NCBI RefSeq assembly: GCF_008040165.1
Contig: NZ_VRUR01000001.1
Coordinates: 628,458 to 692,457, forward strand
Direction: 5' to 3'
DNA length: 64,000 nucleotides
From: Flagellimonas hymeniacidonis
GTDB taxonomy: Bacteria; Bacteroidota; Bacteroidia; Flavobacteriales; Flavobacteriaceae
Shown: positions 1 to 8,855 of the stretch, one piece after another
Layout: the number at the start of each line of letters is the position of its first letter
Numbering within the stretch: position 1 is the first letter of the stretch
Translations under genes and position numbers: made by a program
Notes under the pieces: generated by a model
The model's input: only the letters and a program-made list of their open reading frames with translations
Told to the model about the DNA's origin: nothing
Databases searched by the model: none

Positions 1-1140
1 GAGTTGTTGACCGACATATCTGGACTAATTAAAAGAACCAAGGAAGCCATTACAAATCAGGAAGTCGTGTCTTTGGCGTATATAGGCAATATTGTTGAAG
101 TTTGGGAACAGTTTTACGAAGAGGAGATTTTTGTTCACTTGGGATCAGACCAAACCTCTTTGCACAATCCTTGGGCTGGAGGGTATTATCCTGTTGGACT
201 ATCTTATGAAGAAGCCAATAACTTAATGGTTGAAAATCCTGAAGCATTTAAAAAACAAGTACAAGAATCTTTACGAAGACAAATAAATGCCATCAACAAG
301 CACACAAAAAAAGGCACCTATTTTTTTGATTATGGCAATGCTTTTTTATTGGAAGTTTCTCGCGCTAATGGTGATGTAATGGCTGAAAACAATATTGACT
401 TCAGATACCCATCTTATGTTCAAGATATTTTGGGACCCATGTGTTTTGATTATGGTTTTGGTCCTTTTAGATGGGTATGCACTTCTGGGAATCCGAAGGA
501 TTTGCAAAAAACTGATGCCATCGCCTTAAAAGTAATGCAGCAAATTAAGGCTGAGGCTCCTGAGGAAATTCAGCAACAGATGCAGGATAATATTACATGG
601 ATCAGTGAGGCAGAACAGAACAAATTAGTAGTAGGTTCCCAGGCAAGGATTCTGTATGCAGATGCTGAAGGACGCGCAAAAATTGCAGAAGCTTTTAACG
701 ATGCAATAGCTCAAGGACAACTTACTGCTCCTGTAGTGCTTGGTAGAGATCATCATGATGTCAGCGGTACCGATTCTCCCTTTAGAGAGACCAGCAATAT
801 TTATGATGGCAGCAAGTTCACTGCTGATATGGCCATTCATAATGTTATTGGCGATAGTTTTAGAGGCGCTACTTGGGTTTCCATCCATAATGGTGGTGGT
901 GTAGGCTGGGGAGAGGTTATTAACGGAGGATTTGGAATGGTCTTGGATGGTTCTAAAGAAGCATCCCGCAAATTAAAAAGTATGTTGTTTTATGATGTAA
1001 ACAACGGTATTTCCAGAAGAAGTTGGGCCAGAAACAAAGAGGCTTTATTTGCCATAAAACGTGAAATGGAGCGAACTCCCAATTTAAAAGTAACTTTACC
1101 CAATCTGGTGGAAACCGATATATTGGATCATCTTTTTTGA
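1..1140 (+). CDS. hutU: urocanate hydratase, C-terminal part (5' end outside window)
   Basis: Urocanase (EC 4.2.1.49) converts urocanate to imidazolonepropionate, the second step of histidine breakdown in the cytosol. The frame is open from base 1, so the visible 379 residues are only the C-terminal part of a protein that is normally 550-670 residues. Recognisable segments are the DYGFGPFRWVCTSG region near residue 150, which corresponds to the family's conserved Arg/Cys signature, and the glycine-rich IHNGGGVGWGEVINGG stretch near residue 300. It is followed after 6 bases by hutG on the same strand, which supports a hut operon. The true start and any promoter lie upstream of the window. Confidence 0.93.
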   Translation, partial: ELLTDISGLIKRTKEAITNQEVVSLAYIGNIVEVWEQFYEEEIFVHLGSDQTSLHNPWAGGYYPVGLSYEEANNLMVENPEAFKKQVQESLRRQINAINKHTKKGTYFFDYGNAFLLEVSRANGDVMAENNIDFRYPSYVQDILGPMCFDYGFGPFRWVCTSGNPKDLQKTDAIALKVMQQIKAEAPEEIQQQMQDNITWISEAEQNKLVVGSQARILYADAEGRAKIAEAFNDAIAQGQLTAPVVLGRDHHDVSGTDSPFRETSNIYDGSKFTADMAIHNVIGDSFRGATWVSIHNGGGVGWGEVINGGFGMVLDGSKEASRKLKSMLFYDVNNGISRRSWARNKEALFAIKREMERTPNLKVTLPNLVETDILDHLF

Positions 1141-1146
1141 TGCACA

Positions 1147-2112
1147 ATGAAACAGTACATAAATCCAAATGCAGCTATTTGGCATGGAAGAGTCAGCAAT
1201 AAGTATCTGTACCTCCATGAAAAAGTACGGTGCGCTCCTTTAAGTGAAATTTCAGAACCAGCAAAAAAATCAATTGCGCTACTGGGGTATGCCTGTGATG
1301 AAGGGGTAAAACGAAATCAAGGTAGGGTTGGAGCAGTAAAAGGTCCTGAAGCCATTAAAAACAGTCTAGGGAAATTCCCCAACCATCTTGCCAATACCGT
1401 ATTATTACATGATGTAGGTGCAATAGTCTGTGAGGACGGAGACATGGAAGCTGCTCAAGAAGCGCTTTCAAAAGCAGTTTCCACACTTCTGGAAAAAAAG
1501 CAGTTTCCCATAATTTTGGGTGGCGGTCACGATATGGCCTATGGACATTACCATGGGATAAAAAATTATCTGGATTCAAAAAAAGAAGAACAGACAATCG
1601 GAATTATCAATTTTGACGCCCACTTTGACCTTCGTCAGAACACCCATAATAACAATTCTGGAACCCCATTCTATCAAATAGCAATTGAGTCCAAAAGAGA
1701 AAATAACATCTTTAATTATCTATGTCTTGGTATTCGGAAAGATGCCAATGACCGTACACTTTTTCAAACTGCAAAAGAATTAGATGTTAAATACGTGTTA
1801 TCCGATACCTTTCAGATACAGTATTTAGATGAGATAAATACATGGATCGATGCCTTTATCAAAAATGTGGATAAGGTCTATGTAACCATAGATTTAGACG
1901 GTTTTTCTTCCGCTTATGCACCTGGGGTAAGTGCCCCATCTCCTATGGGGTTCACACCTCAAATTGTTGTGGAGTGCCTTAAAACCATCATTGGTTCGGG
2001 AAAATTGATTAGTATGGATATTGCTGAGATGAACCCTAAATTTGATATTGATGGGCAGACAACAAAGCTGGCCGCGTCTTTACTTCACCACATTATACAC
2101 ACCATCTACTAG
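1147..2112 (+). CDS. hutG: formimidoylglutamase (arginase/ureohydrolase family)
   Basis: This 321-residue protein belongs to the Mn-dependent ureohydrolase family. It likely hydrolyses N-formimidoyl-L-glutamate to glutamate and formamide, the last step of the Hut pathway. The metal-binding motifs are clear: GGGHD at residues 124-128, NFDAHFD near 155-161, and TIDLDGFSSAYAPGVSAPSP from about 247. Arginase and agmatinase share these motifs, but the position 6 bases behind hutU makes formimidoylglutamase the best call. The ATG at 1147 is the first start after the hutU stop and gives a normal family length. The gene converges on umuD, with a hairpin between them. Confidence 0.88.
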   Translation: MKQYINPNAAIWHGRVSNKYLYLHEKVRCAPLSEISEPAKKSIALLGYACDEGVKRNQGRVGAVKGPEAIKNSLGKFPNHLANTVLLHDVGAIVCEDGDMEAAQEALSKAVSTLLEKKQFPIILGGGHDMAYGHYHGIKNYLDSKKEEQTIGIINFDAHFDLRQNTHNNNSGTPFYQIAIESKRENNIFNYLCLGIRKDANDRTLFQTAKELDVKYVLSDTFQIQYLDEINTWIDAFIKNVDKVYVTIDLDGFSSAYAPGVSAPSPMGFTPQIVVECLKTIIGSGKLISMDIAEMNPKFDIDGQTTKLAASLLHHIIHTIY

Positions 2113-2125
2113 AACCTATTCCAAC

Positions 2126-2154
2126 AAAAAAAGCCTTCCATATGGAAAGCCTTT
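2126..2154 (-). terminator. hairpin with T-run, best read on the minus strand
   Basis: Arms at 2132-2139 and 2144-2151 flank an ATAT loop. Read on the minus strand the stem is followed by seven T residues, so it works better as a leftward terminator than a rightward one. It could end the umuC-umuD transcript about 130 bases past the umuD stop, or a short RNA discussed in the findings. It may also weakly stop hutG transcripts. Confidence 0.5.
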
Positions 2155-2281
2155 CATTGGTGAGCATCGTTTTGATGCTTCAACCTGATTCCAATCTAAT
2201 TGTAAATTGAAATCCAACACAACGTTGCAAAGATAACAAAGGATTTGGATTAATCATTTGTTTTTGGCAATAACGAAACCT

Positions 2282-2731
2282 TCAAACTTCTTTAATCACA
2301 TACGTCACGATTCCCCAAATCAACAAATCACTCTCTTTTGATACTTTAATGGGCTTGTATTTTTCATTTTCTGGCAAAAGGATAATCGCATCTTTTTCTA
2401 TCTGAAGTCGTTTTACAGTAAACTCCCCATCCAAAAAACATACTGCAATTTTGCCATTTTCGGCTTCTAAACTCCTGTCAATGACCAACAAATCCCCATC
2501 ATCTAGTCCAGCTCCAATCATGGATTTTCCACTCACTCTTGCATAAAAGGTTGCTTCCTTATTCTTTATTAAAGTATTGTCCAAACTAATCCGTTTCTCT
2601 TTAAAATCTTCAGCCGGAGAGGGAAAACCTGCTGAAACTGTATTATTGGATATGGGAATACCCAAACTCTCTGTTTCATCAGGGGTAAAAAAAGTGAGCG
2701 AACTATTTTCAAGAGGTTTTTTGGAACTCAT
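2282..2731 (-). CDS. umuD: UmuD-like S24/LexA-family autoprotease
   Basis: UmuD is cleaved with RecA help to UmuD', the accessory subunit of the error-prone polymerase UmuC. The 149-residue protein has a probable self-cleavage site at Ala34-Gly35 (within SAGFPSP), the catalytic Ser70 in VSGKSMIG and the catalytic Lys107 in FTVKRL, the Ser/Lys pair of the S24 family. Its ATG overlaps the umuC stop in an ATGA, so the genes are translationally coupled. Unlike in E. coli, umuD lies downstream of umuC. No SOS box was identified by eye. Confidence 0.9.
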   Translation of the reverse strand: MSSKKPLENSSLTFFTPDETESLGIPISNNTVSAGFPSPAEDFKEKRISLDNTLIKNKEATFYARVSGKSMIGAGLDDGDLLVIDRSLEAENGKIAVCFLDGEFTVKRLQIEKDAIILLPENEKYKPIKVSKESDLLIWGIVTYVIKEV

Positions 2732-3984
2732 TTCACTTTTATAATATCATTGATGTTGGTTGTATATCGAGGAGAGAGGTGCTCTTGCCGCATTTTCCAA
2801 GTACGTTTTAAATCTTGGTTCGCAATCTTCATTTTGTACCCATACTTATCATTAACATTATCCATCACCTTCATGATTTTATGATGCTTTGGGTTTTCGG
2901 ACAAAAACAAATCCAATTGCCTTTCATTAGTGGGAACCAAACCAGATACAATAACCCCAGCCCTTTTATATTTAATTCCCGGTCTGTATATAGAAATTGC
3001 TGCTTTTACAGCATGGTTGGTTATGGTTAGGCTAGAATCTGTTGCATAGGGCAACGTAACAACCACACTACTTCTGTCTTGAGGCTCATTTTTCTTGTGT
3101 CTATTGCTTCGTAAAAGAACCACCACATGGTTACAACTACTGTTTTGGCTCCGCAATTTTTCGGCACAACTCCCAGCAAAAGTAGAAATACGCTCTTTAA
3201 TATCTTCGATATCAGAATAGGTGTATTCAAAACTACGTGTTGTGGCAATGGCTTTTCTATCCCTCGTATCATCATCCAAATCCAAAGTTGGAATACCTTC
3301 CAAATCCTTTTTTAGCCGTAGACCAATAATTGCCATTTGTTTTTTCACCCATTCATCGGATAATTGGGTGAAATCGAATGCCGTCCTTACTTGTCTGGAC
3401 TGTAATCGCTTTAAATTCCCGTGGCCAACGCCCCAAACACTTTCAATTTTTGTCCATTGTAGTGCTTTTATGCGTACTTCTTCTGATTGAATTACAAATA
3501 CTCCACCTGTTTTTGATCTGAATTTTTTAGCAATCTTGTTTGCAACTTTTGCTAATGCTTTTGTGGGTGCTATTCCTATACTGATTGGAATCCCAGTACA
3601 TTTTTGCACTGTATGCTGGATTTCTTTTCCATAAATATCAAAATCATAATTTTCAAATCCATCAAACTTTAAGAAGGCTTCATCAACACTGTATACTTCC
3701 ATTTCCGGTGTAAATGTTCCCAGAATATTCATTACTCTAGTACTCATGTCGCCATACAAAGGATAATTGGAGGAAAACACTTTTATGCCATTGTCCTCAC
3801 AGAATTTTCGATACTTAAATGCAGGAGCCGCCATGGGAAGACCAAGTTTTTTAGCTTCATCGCTACGTGAAATAAAGCAACCATCATTATTGGACAGAAT
3901 GGCTATAGGGGTATTGTTGAACTGAGGCTGGAAAGCCCGTTCACAAGAAGCATAGAAGTTATTGCAATCTACTAAGGCAAACAT
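2728..3984 (-). CDS. umuC: Y-family translesion DNA polymerase UmuC (Pol V catalytic subunit)
   Basis: This 418-residue Y-family polymerase copies damaged DNA. The N-terminus MFALVDCNNFYASCERAF carries the first metal-binding Asp (residue 6) and the steric-gate region. YSVDEAFL around residues 98-105 supplies the catalytic Asp101/Glu102. A helix-hairpin-helix segment follows (VWGVGHGNLKRL, near residue 185), then a little-finger domain and a C-terminal UmuC-type tail. Length matches E. coli UmuC (422 residues). It is the first gene of a two-gene unit with umuD. The ATG at 3984 is chosen because family proteins begin almost exactly at this methionine. Confidence 0.93.
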   Translation of the reverse strand: MFALVDCNNFYASCERAFQPQFNNTPIAILSNNDGCFISRSDEAKKLGLPMAAPAFKYRKFCEDNGIKVFSSNYPLYGDMSTRVMNILGTFTPEMEVYSVDEAFLKFDGFENYDFDIYGKEIQHTVQKCTGIPISIGIAPTKALAKVANKIAKKFRSKTGGVFVIQSEEVRIKALQWTKIESVWGVGHGNLKRLQSRQVRTAFDFTQLSDEWVKKQMAIIGLRLKKDLEGIPTLDLDDDTRDRKAIATTRSFEYTYSDIEDIKERISTFAGSCAEKLRSQNSSCNHVVVLLRSNRHKKNEPQDRSSVVVTLPYATDSSLTITNHAVKAAISIYRPGIKYKRAGVIVSGLVPTNERQLDLFLSENPKHHKIMKVMDNVNDKYGYKMKIANQDLKRTWKMRQEHLSPRYTTNINDIIKVK

Positions 3985-4049
3985 GCTCTAAAATAATCGT
4001 TTTTAAGATTCTTTACTATTGAAAATAACCACTTTGTACCTTTTATATA

Positions 4050-5321
4050 CTATGCAAGCTCTTGCAACGCATCCACCAAATAATCAATGTCCTTTTTAGT
4101 AATATAAATAGCAAAGGAAAGACGTAGCGCATTTAATCCATGGGTTGTCATGGGTCTGCAATCAATACCATAATTCTCCCAGAGCTTTTCTTTGATATCC
4201 TTAACGTCCTTTCCATTTACCTCTACCACCTGAATAGCACTAGAAAGGTCATCTAGCGCTGGGCTTTTTATGGTAAAATGGCCATTCCCTTCAATTTTAG
4301 CCCGAAAATAGGCCTTAAGTTCATAGCTGCGCTTATGTATTGCTTCGCTACCTACTGTATTATGAAAATCAACAGAGGCACCTAGCCCTAAAACTTCTGG
4401 CAGATTGCGGGTATTGTAATTCTCCAATCGACGAATACTTTCATCTGTATGTCCACGGGCGACCATTAAAGGTTTTAAATGGTGCTGACTTTCCTTCTTG
4501 GCATAAAACACTCCTACCCCTTTAGGTGAAAACAACCATTTATGGGAACTGGCCGCATAAAAATCACAACCCAATTCATGCAAATCTATTTTAAACATGC
4601 CTGCAGACTGTGCTCCATCCACGGCTACTAAAATCCCTTTTTCATGGGCTATTTTGGAAACTTCTTGAACTGGTAACAACATACCATTGGTATTCACCAT
4701 ATGGCACATGGAGATTATTTTGGTCTTTGGTGTTATTGCCTTTTTATAAACTTCTGTCAATTCTGAAACACTTTTAGGGAGAACCGGCAATTCTGGGCGA
4801 ACCAACCGTATACCTTTGGTTTCTTGCCAGACCTCCCAAGGAATTGTTCCGCTTGGATGTTCATGGTCCGCCAAAATAATCTCATCCCCTGATTGAAAAT
4901 CAAAACTCCGAGCAATAAGATTCATTCCCTCCGTGGTATTATGAATCAATGCAATTTCCTCTGCATCCACCGAAAAAAGGTTGGCAACACTTTCTCGAAC
5001 TTTTTCTTTTTCCTTTTGCCATCCGCCCCACATGTATTTGGAAGGAAACCCATCTAATAAATCCCTAAACCCTAATGTGGCTTGGCGTATATGTGTAGAG
5101 GAAGCACCCAAGGAAGCATTGTTGAAGTAACGAAGTCCATCCGCCATATTAAATTGGGATTTAACCAATTCCCAATACGCTTCTGATGTATAATCGCCTT
5201 TAGTAAGTCCTTCTGCATTCCAATGGTCGGCCAAAGAATTACCAAATACAGGCAACGCAAAGGAACCTATTGCTCCTTGACCAAGACGTTTTAAAAAAGT
5301 TCTTCGGGCTTTATAATCCAT
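4050..5321 (-). CDS. class V aminotransferase-fold PLP enzyme with Tat-like leader
   Basis: A fold-type I PLP enzyme of the aminotransferase class V family (cysteine desulfurase / isopenicillin N epimerase-like), 423 residues. The cofactor site is visible: Asp235 and Gln238 in VDGAQSAG, and SSHKW with the Schiff-base Lys261 preceded by His260. The N-terminus has a twin-arginine pattern (ARRTFLKRLG) followed by a hydrophobic stretch ending near residue 26, suggesting export of the folded, cofactor-loaded enzyme or membrane attachment. The substrate cannot be told. The cysteine-bearing loop typical of SufS is not obvious, so a desulfurase role in Fe-S assembly is doubtful. It stands alone between umuC and gcdH. 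Confidence 0.82.
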   Translation of the reverse strand: MDYKARRTFLKRLGQGAIGSFALPVFGNSLADHWNAEGLTKGDYTSEAYWELVKSQFNMADGLRYFNNASLGASSTHIRQATLGFRDLLDGFPSKYMWGGWQKEKEKVRESVANLFSVDAEEIALIHNTTEGMNLIARSFDFQSGDEIILADHEHPSGTIPWEVWQETKGIRLVRPELPVLPKSVSELTEVYKKAITPKTKIISMCHMVNTNGMLLPVQEVSKIAHEKGILVAVDGAQSAGMFKIDLHELGCDFYAASSHKWLFSPKGVGVFYAKKESQHHLKPLMVARGHTDESIRRLENYNTRNLPEVLGLGASVDFHNTVGSEAIHKRSYELKAYFRAKIEGNGHFTIKSPALDDLSSAIQVVEVNGKDVKDIKEKLWENYGIDCRPMTTHGLNALRLSFAIYITKKDIDYLVDALQELA

Positions 5322-5428
5322 TCCACTTTGTTTTACAGCAATAAAGTTACCATTGGCATAATCGCACCAATCTAATATAAGGATTTCACCTTGTCCTTTA
5401 TTCCTAAAATGAAATGAACCTACCTAAT

Positions 5429-6607
5429 CTATTTGAAAGCAGGAAGTCCTGTAATATCCGCACCAGTAATCAGTAGATGGATATCATGTGTTCCTTCGTA
5501 GGTAATTACACTTTCTAGATTCATCATATGACGCATAATGCTATACTCGCCTGTAATACCCATTCCACCCAAAACTTGTCTTGCTTCGCGTGCAATTTTG
5601 ATGGCCATATCCACATTATTGCGCTTGGCCATAGAGATTTGGGCCGTAGTTGCTCTACCTTCATTTTTAAGTTGCCCCAACCTGAACGCTAATAATTGTG
5701 CCTTGGTGATTTCAGTAATCATCTCAGCTAATTTCTTTTGTTGCAACTGTGTAGCGGCAATGGGTTTTCCAAACTGAATACGCTCTTTGGCATACCTAAG
5801 TGCAGTATCATAACAATCCATGGCAGCACCGATTGCTCCCCAAGCAATGCCATAACGAGCAGAATCCAAGCAGCCCAATGGAGCTCCTAATCCACTTTTG
5901 CCAGGCAATAGATTTTCTTTAGGCACCTTCACATTATCAAAAATAAGCTCTCCAGTAGCTGAAGCTCTTAAGGACCACTTATTATGCGTTTCTGGAGTAG
6001 AGAAACCTTCCATACCACGCTCCACAATAAGCCCATGGATTCTTCCTTCTTCATTTTTTGCCCAAACCACGGCAATGTCCGCAAATGGTGAATTGGAAAT
6101 CCAAAGCTTAGCACCATTTAATAGAAAATGGTCACCCATATCTTTATATTTGGTTTCCATACCACTAGGGTTAGAGCCATGATTAGGTTCTGTTAATCCA
6201 AAGCAACCCATCCATTCTCCTGTTGCCAATTTTGGTAAATATTTTTTTCGTTGTTCTTCTGTTCCGTACGCAAAAATTGGGTACATCACCAAAGAAGACT
6301 GGACAGAAGCCGTTGAACGAACTCCACTATCCCCTCTTTCAATTTCTTGCATGATCAACCCATAACTGATTTGATCTAAGCCAGCCCCTCCGTATTCTTC
6401 AGGAATGTATGGTCCAAAGGCCCCAATTTCAGCTAAACCATTTAAAATTTGATTTGGAAACTCTGCTTTTTGAGCATATTCTTCTATAATTGGTGAAATA
6501 TCTCGCTTCACCCATTGACGGGCGGCATCGCGCACCAATTTATGTTCTTCAGAAAGTAAATCGTCAAGATTGTAGTAATCAGGGGCTTCAAATAAATCTG
6601 GCTTCAT
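5429..6607 (-). CDS. gcdH: acyl-CoA dehydrogenase, probable glutaryl-CoA dehydrogenase
   Basis: A 392-residue FAD acyl-CoA dehydrogenase. The closing segment VITYEGTHDIHLLITG is typical of glutaryl-CoA dehydrogenases, with the catalytic base at Glu371. Such enzymes oxidise and decarboxylate glutaryl-CoA to crotonyl-CoA in lysine and tryptophan breakdown. Also present are the FAD-binding stretch WMGCFGLTEPNHGSNPSG (near residues 131-148) and the ARYGIAWGAIGAA helix (near residue 250). The family call is firm; substrate specificity is inferred from the C-terminal motif. Neighbouring genes do not form a lysine pathway. Confidence 0.88.
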   Translation of the reverse strand: MKPDLFEAPDYYNLDDLLSEEHKLVRDAARQWVKRDISPIIEEYAQKAEFPNQILNGLAEIGAFGPYIPEEYGGAGLDQISYGLIMQEIERGDSGVRSTASVQSSLVMYPIFAYGTEEQRKKYLPKLATGEWMGCFGLTEPNHGSNPSGMETKYKDMGDHFLLNGAKLWISNSPFADIAVVWAKNEEGRIHGLIVERGMEGFSTPETHNKWSLRASATGELIFDNVKVPKENLLPGKSGLGAPLGCLDSARYGIAWGAIGAAMDCYDTALRYAKERIQFGKPIAATQLQQKKLAEMITEITKAQLLAFRLGQLKNEGRATTAQISMAKRNNVDMAIKIAREARQVLGGMGITGEYSIMRHMMNLESVITYEGTHDIHLLITGADITGLPAFK

Positions 6608-6623
6608 TCAAGAAAATTTTAAT

Positions 6624-6631
6624 CAAAGGTA
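6624..6631 (-). promoter_or_regulatory. candidate -7 element (TACCTTTG) for gcdH
   Basis: Read on the minus strand this is TACCTTTG, matching the Bacteroidota -7 consensus TAnnTTTG, 16 bases before the gcdH ATG. No TTG or TTTG at the usual 17-21 base distance was found, so this is only half a promoter. Confidence 0.3.
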
Positions 6632-6663
6632 ATAATGAAATATAACAATTCACATCCAAATTG

Positions 6664-7377
6664 TTACATTTTTAAATAGAATGCTTTCGTTAAACTAATA
6701 TAATCCTTTGTGTATTGTTGACGTTCCAATTCAATGGTCAATTCATCTATTTCAGGCTTAGTCTCTAAAAAACCAAATTCCAGCATGCTCCTTATAAAAT
6801 CAGAATTGGGATTCCCCTTTACTCTGGTTATTCTAATTGGATAAAGCCCAAACGCTTCCGCTAAATCAATAAATTGGATTTCTTCTTTGAAAGGAACAAT
6901 TACTGAAAAAAAGCCATTTTTAGAAAGCAGTTTAGACACCCCTTCCAAAAGTTCATTGAAAGGCAAGGAACTATTCTGACGTGCCTTATCCCTAGAAGCA
7001 TCTCCGCTTGTAACTTCTTCTGAATAAAATGGTGGGTTTGAAACTATCAACTCATAGCTATCTTCTATCTCATCCATGAATTCATCCAGCCCTGCGTGAT
7101 AGCAAAATAGCCTATCTGCCCAAGGCGATGCTTCAAAGTTTTCCACGCACTGTTCATAAGCACTTTCATCCAACTCAATAGCATCAATGGTTTCTGCAGT
7201 GGAGCGTTGAGCCATTTGCAACGCAATTAAGCCAGTTCCCGCTCCAATATCCAAAATAGAATCAGGTTGGGATTCCAAAGATGCCCAAGCTCCCAGTAAT
7301 ACCCCATCAGTGCCAATTTTCATCGCGCAGCGATCTTGATGAACCTCAAACTGCTTAAACTTAAATGGACTACTCAT
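6664..7377 (-). CDS. trmN6: tRNA1(Val) (adenine-37-N6)-methyltransferase
   Basis: A 237-residue SAM-dependent methyltransferase of the YfiC/TrmN6 type, which methylates N6 of A37 in tRNA-Val. The SAM-binding loop is LDIGAGTGL at residues 42-50. The N6-adenine signature NPPFYSE is at 114-120. The N-terminal KFKQFEVHQDRCAMKIGTDG matches the family's opening (the FxQF...MKVGTDG pattern). Its ATG lies 8 bases inside the end of the upstream sulfatase gene, so the two are probably cotranscribed even though their functions are unrelated. Confidence 0.88.
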   Translation of the reverse strand: MSSPFKFKQFEVHQDRCAMKIGTDGVLLGAWASLESQPDSILDIGAGTGLIALQMAQRSTAETIDAIELDESAYEQCVENFEASPWADRLFCYHAGLDEFMDEIEDSYELIVSNPPFYSEEVTSGDASRDKARQNSSLPFNELLEGVSKLLSKNGFFSVIVPFKEEIQFIDLAEAFGLYPIRITRVKGNPNSDFIRSMLEFGFLETKPEIDELTIELERQQYTKDYISLTKAFYLKM

Positions 7378-8800
7378 CTATTCTACCTGGCTCTCTAGTT
7401 TCAGACCCTTCCAGCTCATATAAAGAATCTCCGAGTTTTGACCTCATATTATTGGCCAAATACTTGATTTTAGAAACTACTTCAGGGTTTTCAGATGCAA
7501 CATTTTTAGTTTCACTAATATCATTTACCACATCGTATAGCTCAATTTCTTCCATGTCAATCATCCTATATTCACCCGGCAATCCATCCCTTCCCGGCTC
7601 TTGACCATCCATAGTTCGATAACGATGCGGAAAGTACAGTTTCCATTTTCCATAGCGTACTCCAAATAGTTCATTCACTCGATAATAAAAGAAATAGGCT
7701 TCCTGGACAGGTTCTTCACTTTCTCCGGACAAAACACTCCAGACATTCTTACCATCTATTATTTTCTGAGGTAATTCAGCCCCAACAAGCTCAGCAATAG
7801 TGGGTAGAATATCGATGGCCATTACAGGCACATCAACAACTTTTCCTGGCTTCAATTTGTTTGGATACTTTATAATGAATGGTTCGCGCTGACCACCTTC
7901 CCATGCTGTTCCTTTTCCTTCACGAAATGGCTCAGCACTTCCAGCATGATTTCCGTAGGATAACCAGGGACCATTATCCGAAGTAAAAATAACAATGGTG
8001 TTTTCTTCAAGGCCATTATCCTTAAGGGTCTTCAAAATCTGCCCTACAGACCAATCAATTTCCATAATCACATCCCCATACAATCCTCTTTTTGACTTCC
8101 CTTTAAATTTTTCGGAAACAAACAAGGGAACATGGGGTTGCGGATGTGGCACATATAAGAAGAAAGGATTATCCTTATTTCTTTTGATAAAATCCACACT
8201 ACGCTCCGTTATTTGAGTGGTCAACTGTGACTGCTCCGTTAAAGTGTCAATTACAGTTTCATTTTCATACAACGGCAGGTCCGGAAAGTTAAAAATTGGC
8301 CCTTGTTGTGGGTGATAGGGCCACATATCATTGGAATAAGGAATCCCAAACCATTCATCAAACCCATGTCTGGTGGGCAAAAACTTTTGATGGTGCCCTA
8401 AATGCCATTTCCCAAAAATTCCGGTAGCATATCCCTTATCTTTTAGCATTTCGGCAAGGGTGGTTTCAGAAGTGTTTATCCCATGGGTATTGTCTGGCCC
8501 TAAGGCATTATGGATTCCAATTCTATTTGGATAACACCCTGTCAAAATACCAGCTCTTGAAGCTGAGCAAACAGCTTGTGCTGAATAATAACTGGTCAGC
8601 TTGACCCCTTCAGCAGCCATTTGATCCAAATGGGGAGTTTCTATGTCTGGTGAACCAAAAACACCTACATCTTGGTATCCCTGATCATCGGTGAAAATTA
8701 GCACAACGTTTGGTGGACCTTCTGTTTTTTTGGTTTCGTTCTTTTTATTTCCGCATGAAACAAGACAAAAAACTAAGACAATAAAGCAATAGCGAAACAT
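7370..8800 (-). CDS. S1-family sulfatase, lipoprotein
   Basis: A 476-residue type I sulfatase of the arylsulfatase fold. The lipoprotein leader ends with LVSC (Cys16). The metal-binding pair is in FTDDQGYQD (Asp38/Asp39). The formylglycine site is CSASR at 78-82 followed by AGILTG, so Cys78 should be oxidised by a formylglycine-generating enzyme that is not in this window. GKWHLGHH near residue 135 is another family landmark. The substrate is probably a sulfated glycan, but no glycan-degrading partner is adjacent. It sits between rimM and trmN6, apparently within a housekeeping transcription unit. Confidence 0.9.
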   Translation of the reverse strand: MFRYCFIVLVFCLVSCGNKKNETKKTEGPPNVVLIFTDDQGYQDVGVFGSPDIETPHLDQMAAEGVKLTSYYSAQAVCSASRAGILTGCYPNRIGIHNALGPDNTHGINTSETTLAEMLKDKGYATGIFGKWHLGHHQKFLPTRHGFDEWFGIPYSNDMWPYHPQQGPIFNFPDLPLYENETVIDTLTEQSQLTTQITERSVDFIKRNKDNPFFLYVPHPQPHVPLFVSEKFKGKSKRGLYGDVIMEIDWSVGQILKTLKDNGLEENTIVIFTSDNGPWLSYGNHAGSAEPFREGKGTAWEGGQREPFIIKYPNKLKPGKVVDVPVMAIDILPTIAELVGAELPQKIIDGKNVWSVLSGESEEPVQEAYFFYYRVNELFGVRYGKWKLYFPHRYRTMDGQEPGRDGLPGEYRMIDMEEIELYDVVNDISETKNVASENPEVVSKIKYLANNMRSKLGDSLYELEGSETREPGRIDE

Positions 8801-8855
8801 AATTTGAAGATGAAAGATGGACTTAAATATAGTGCTAAATCACTACATTTTAGTT

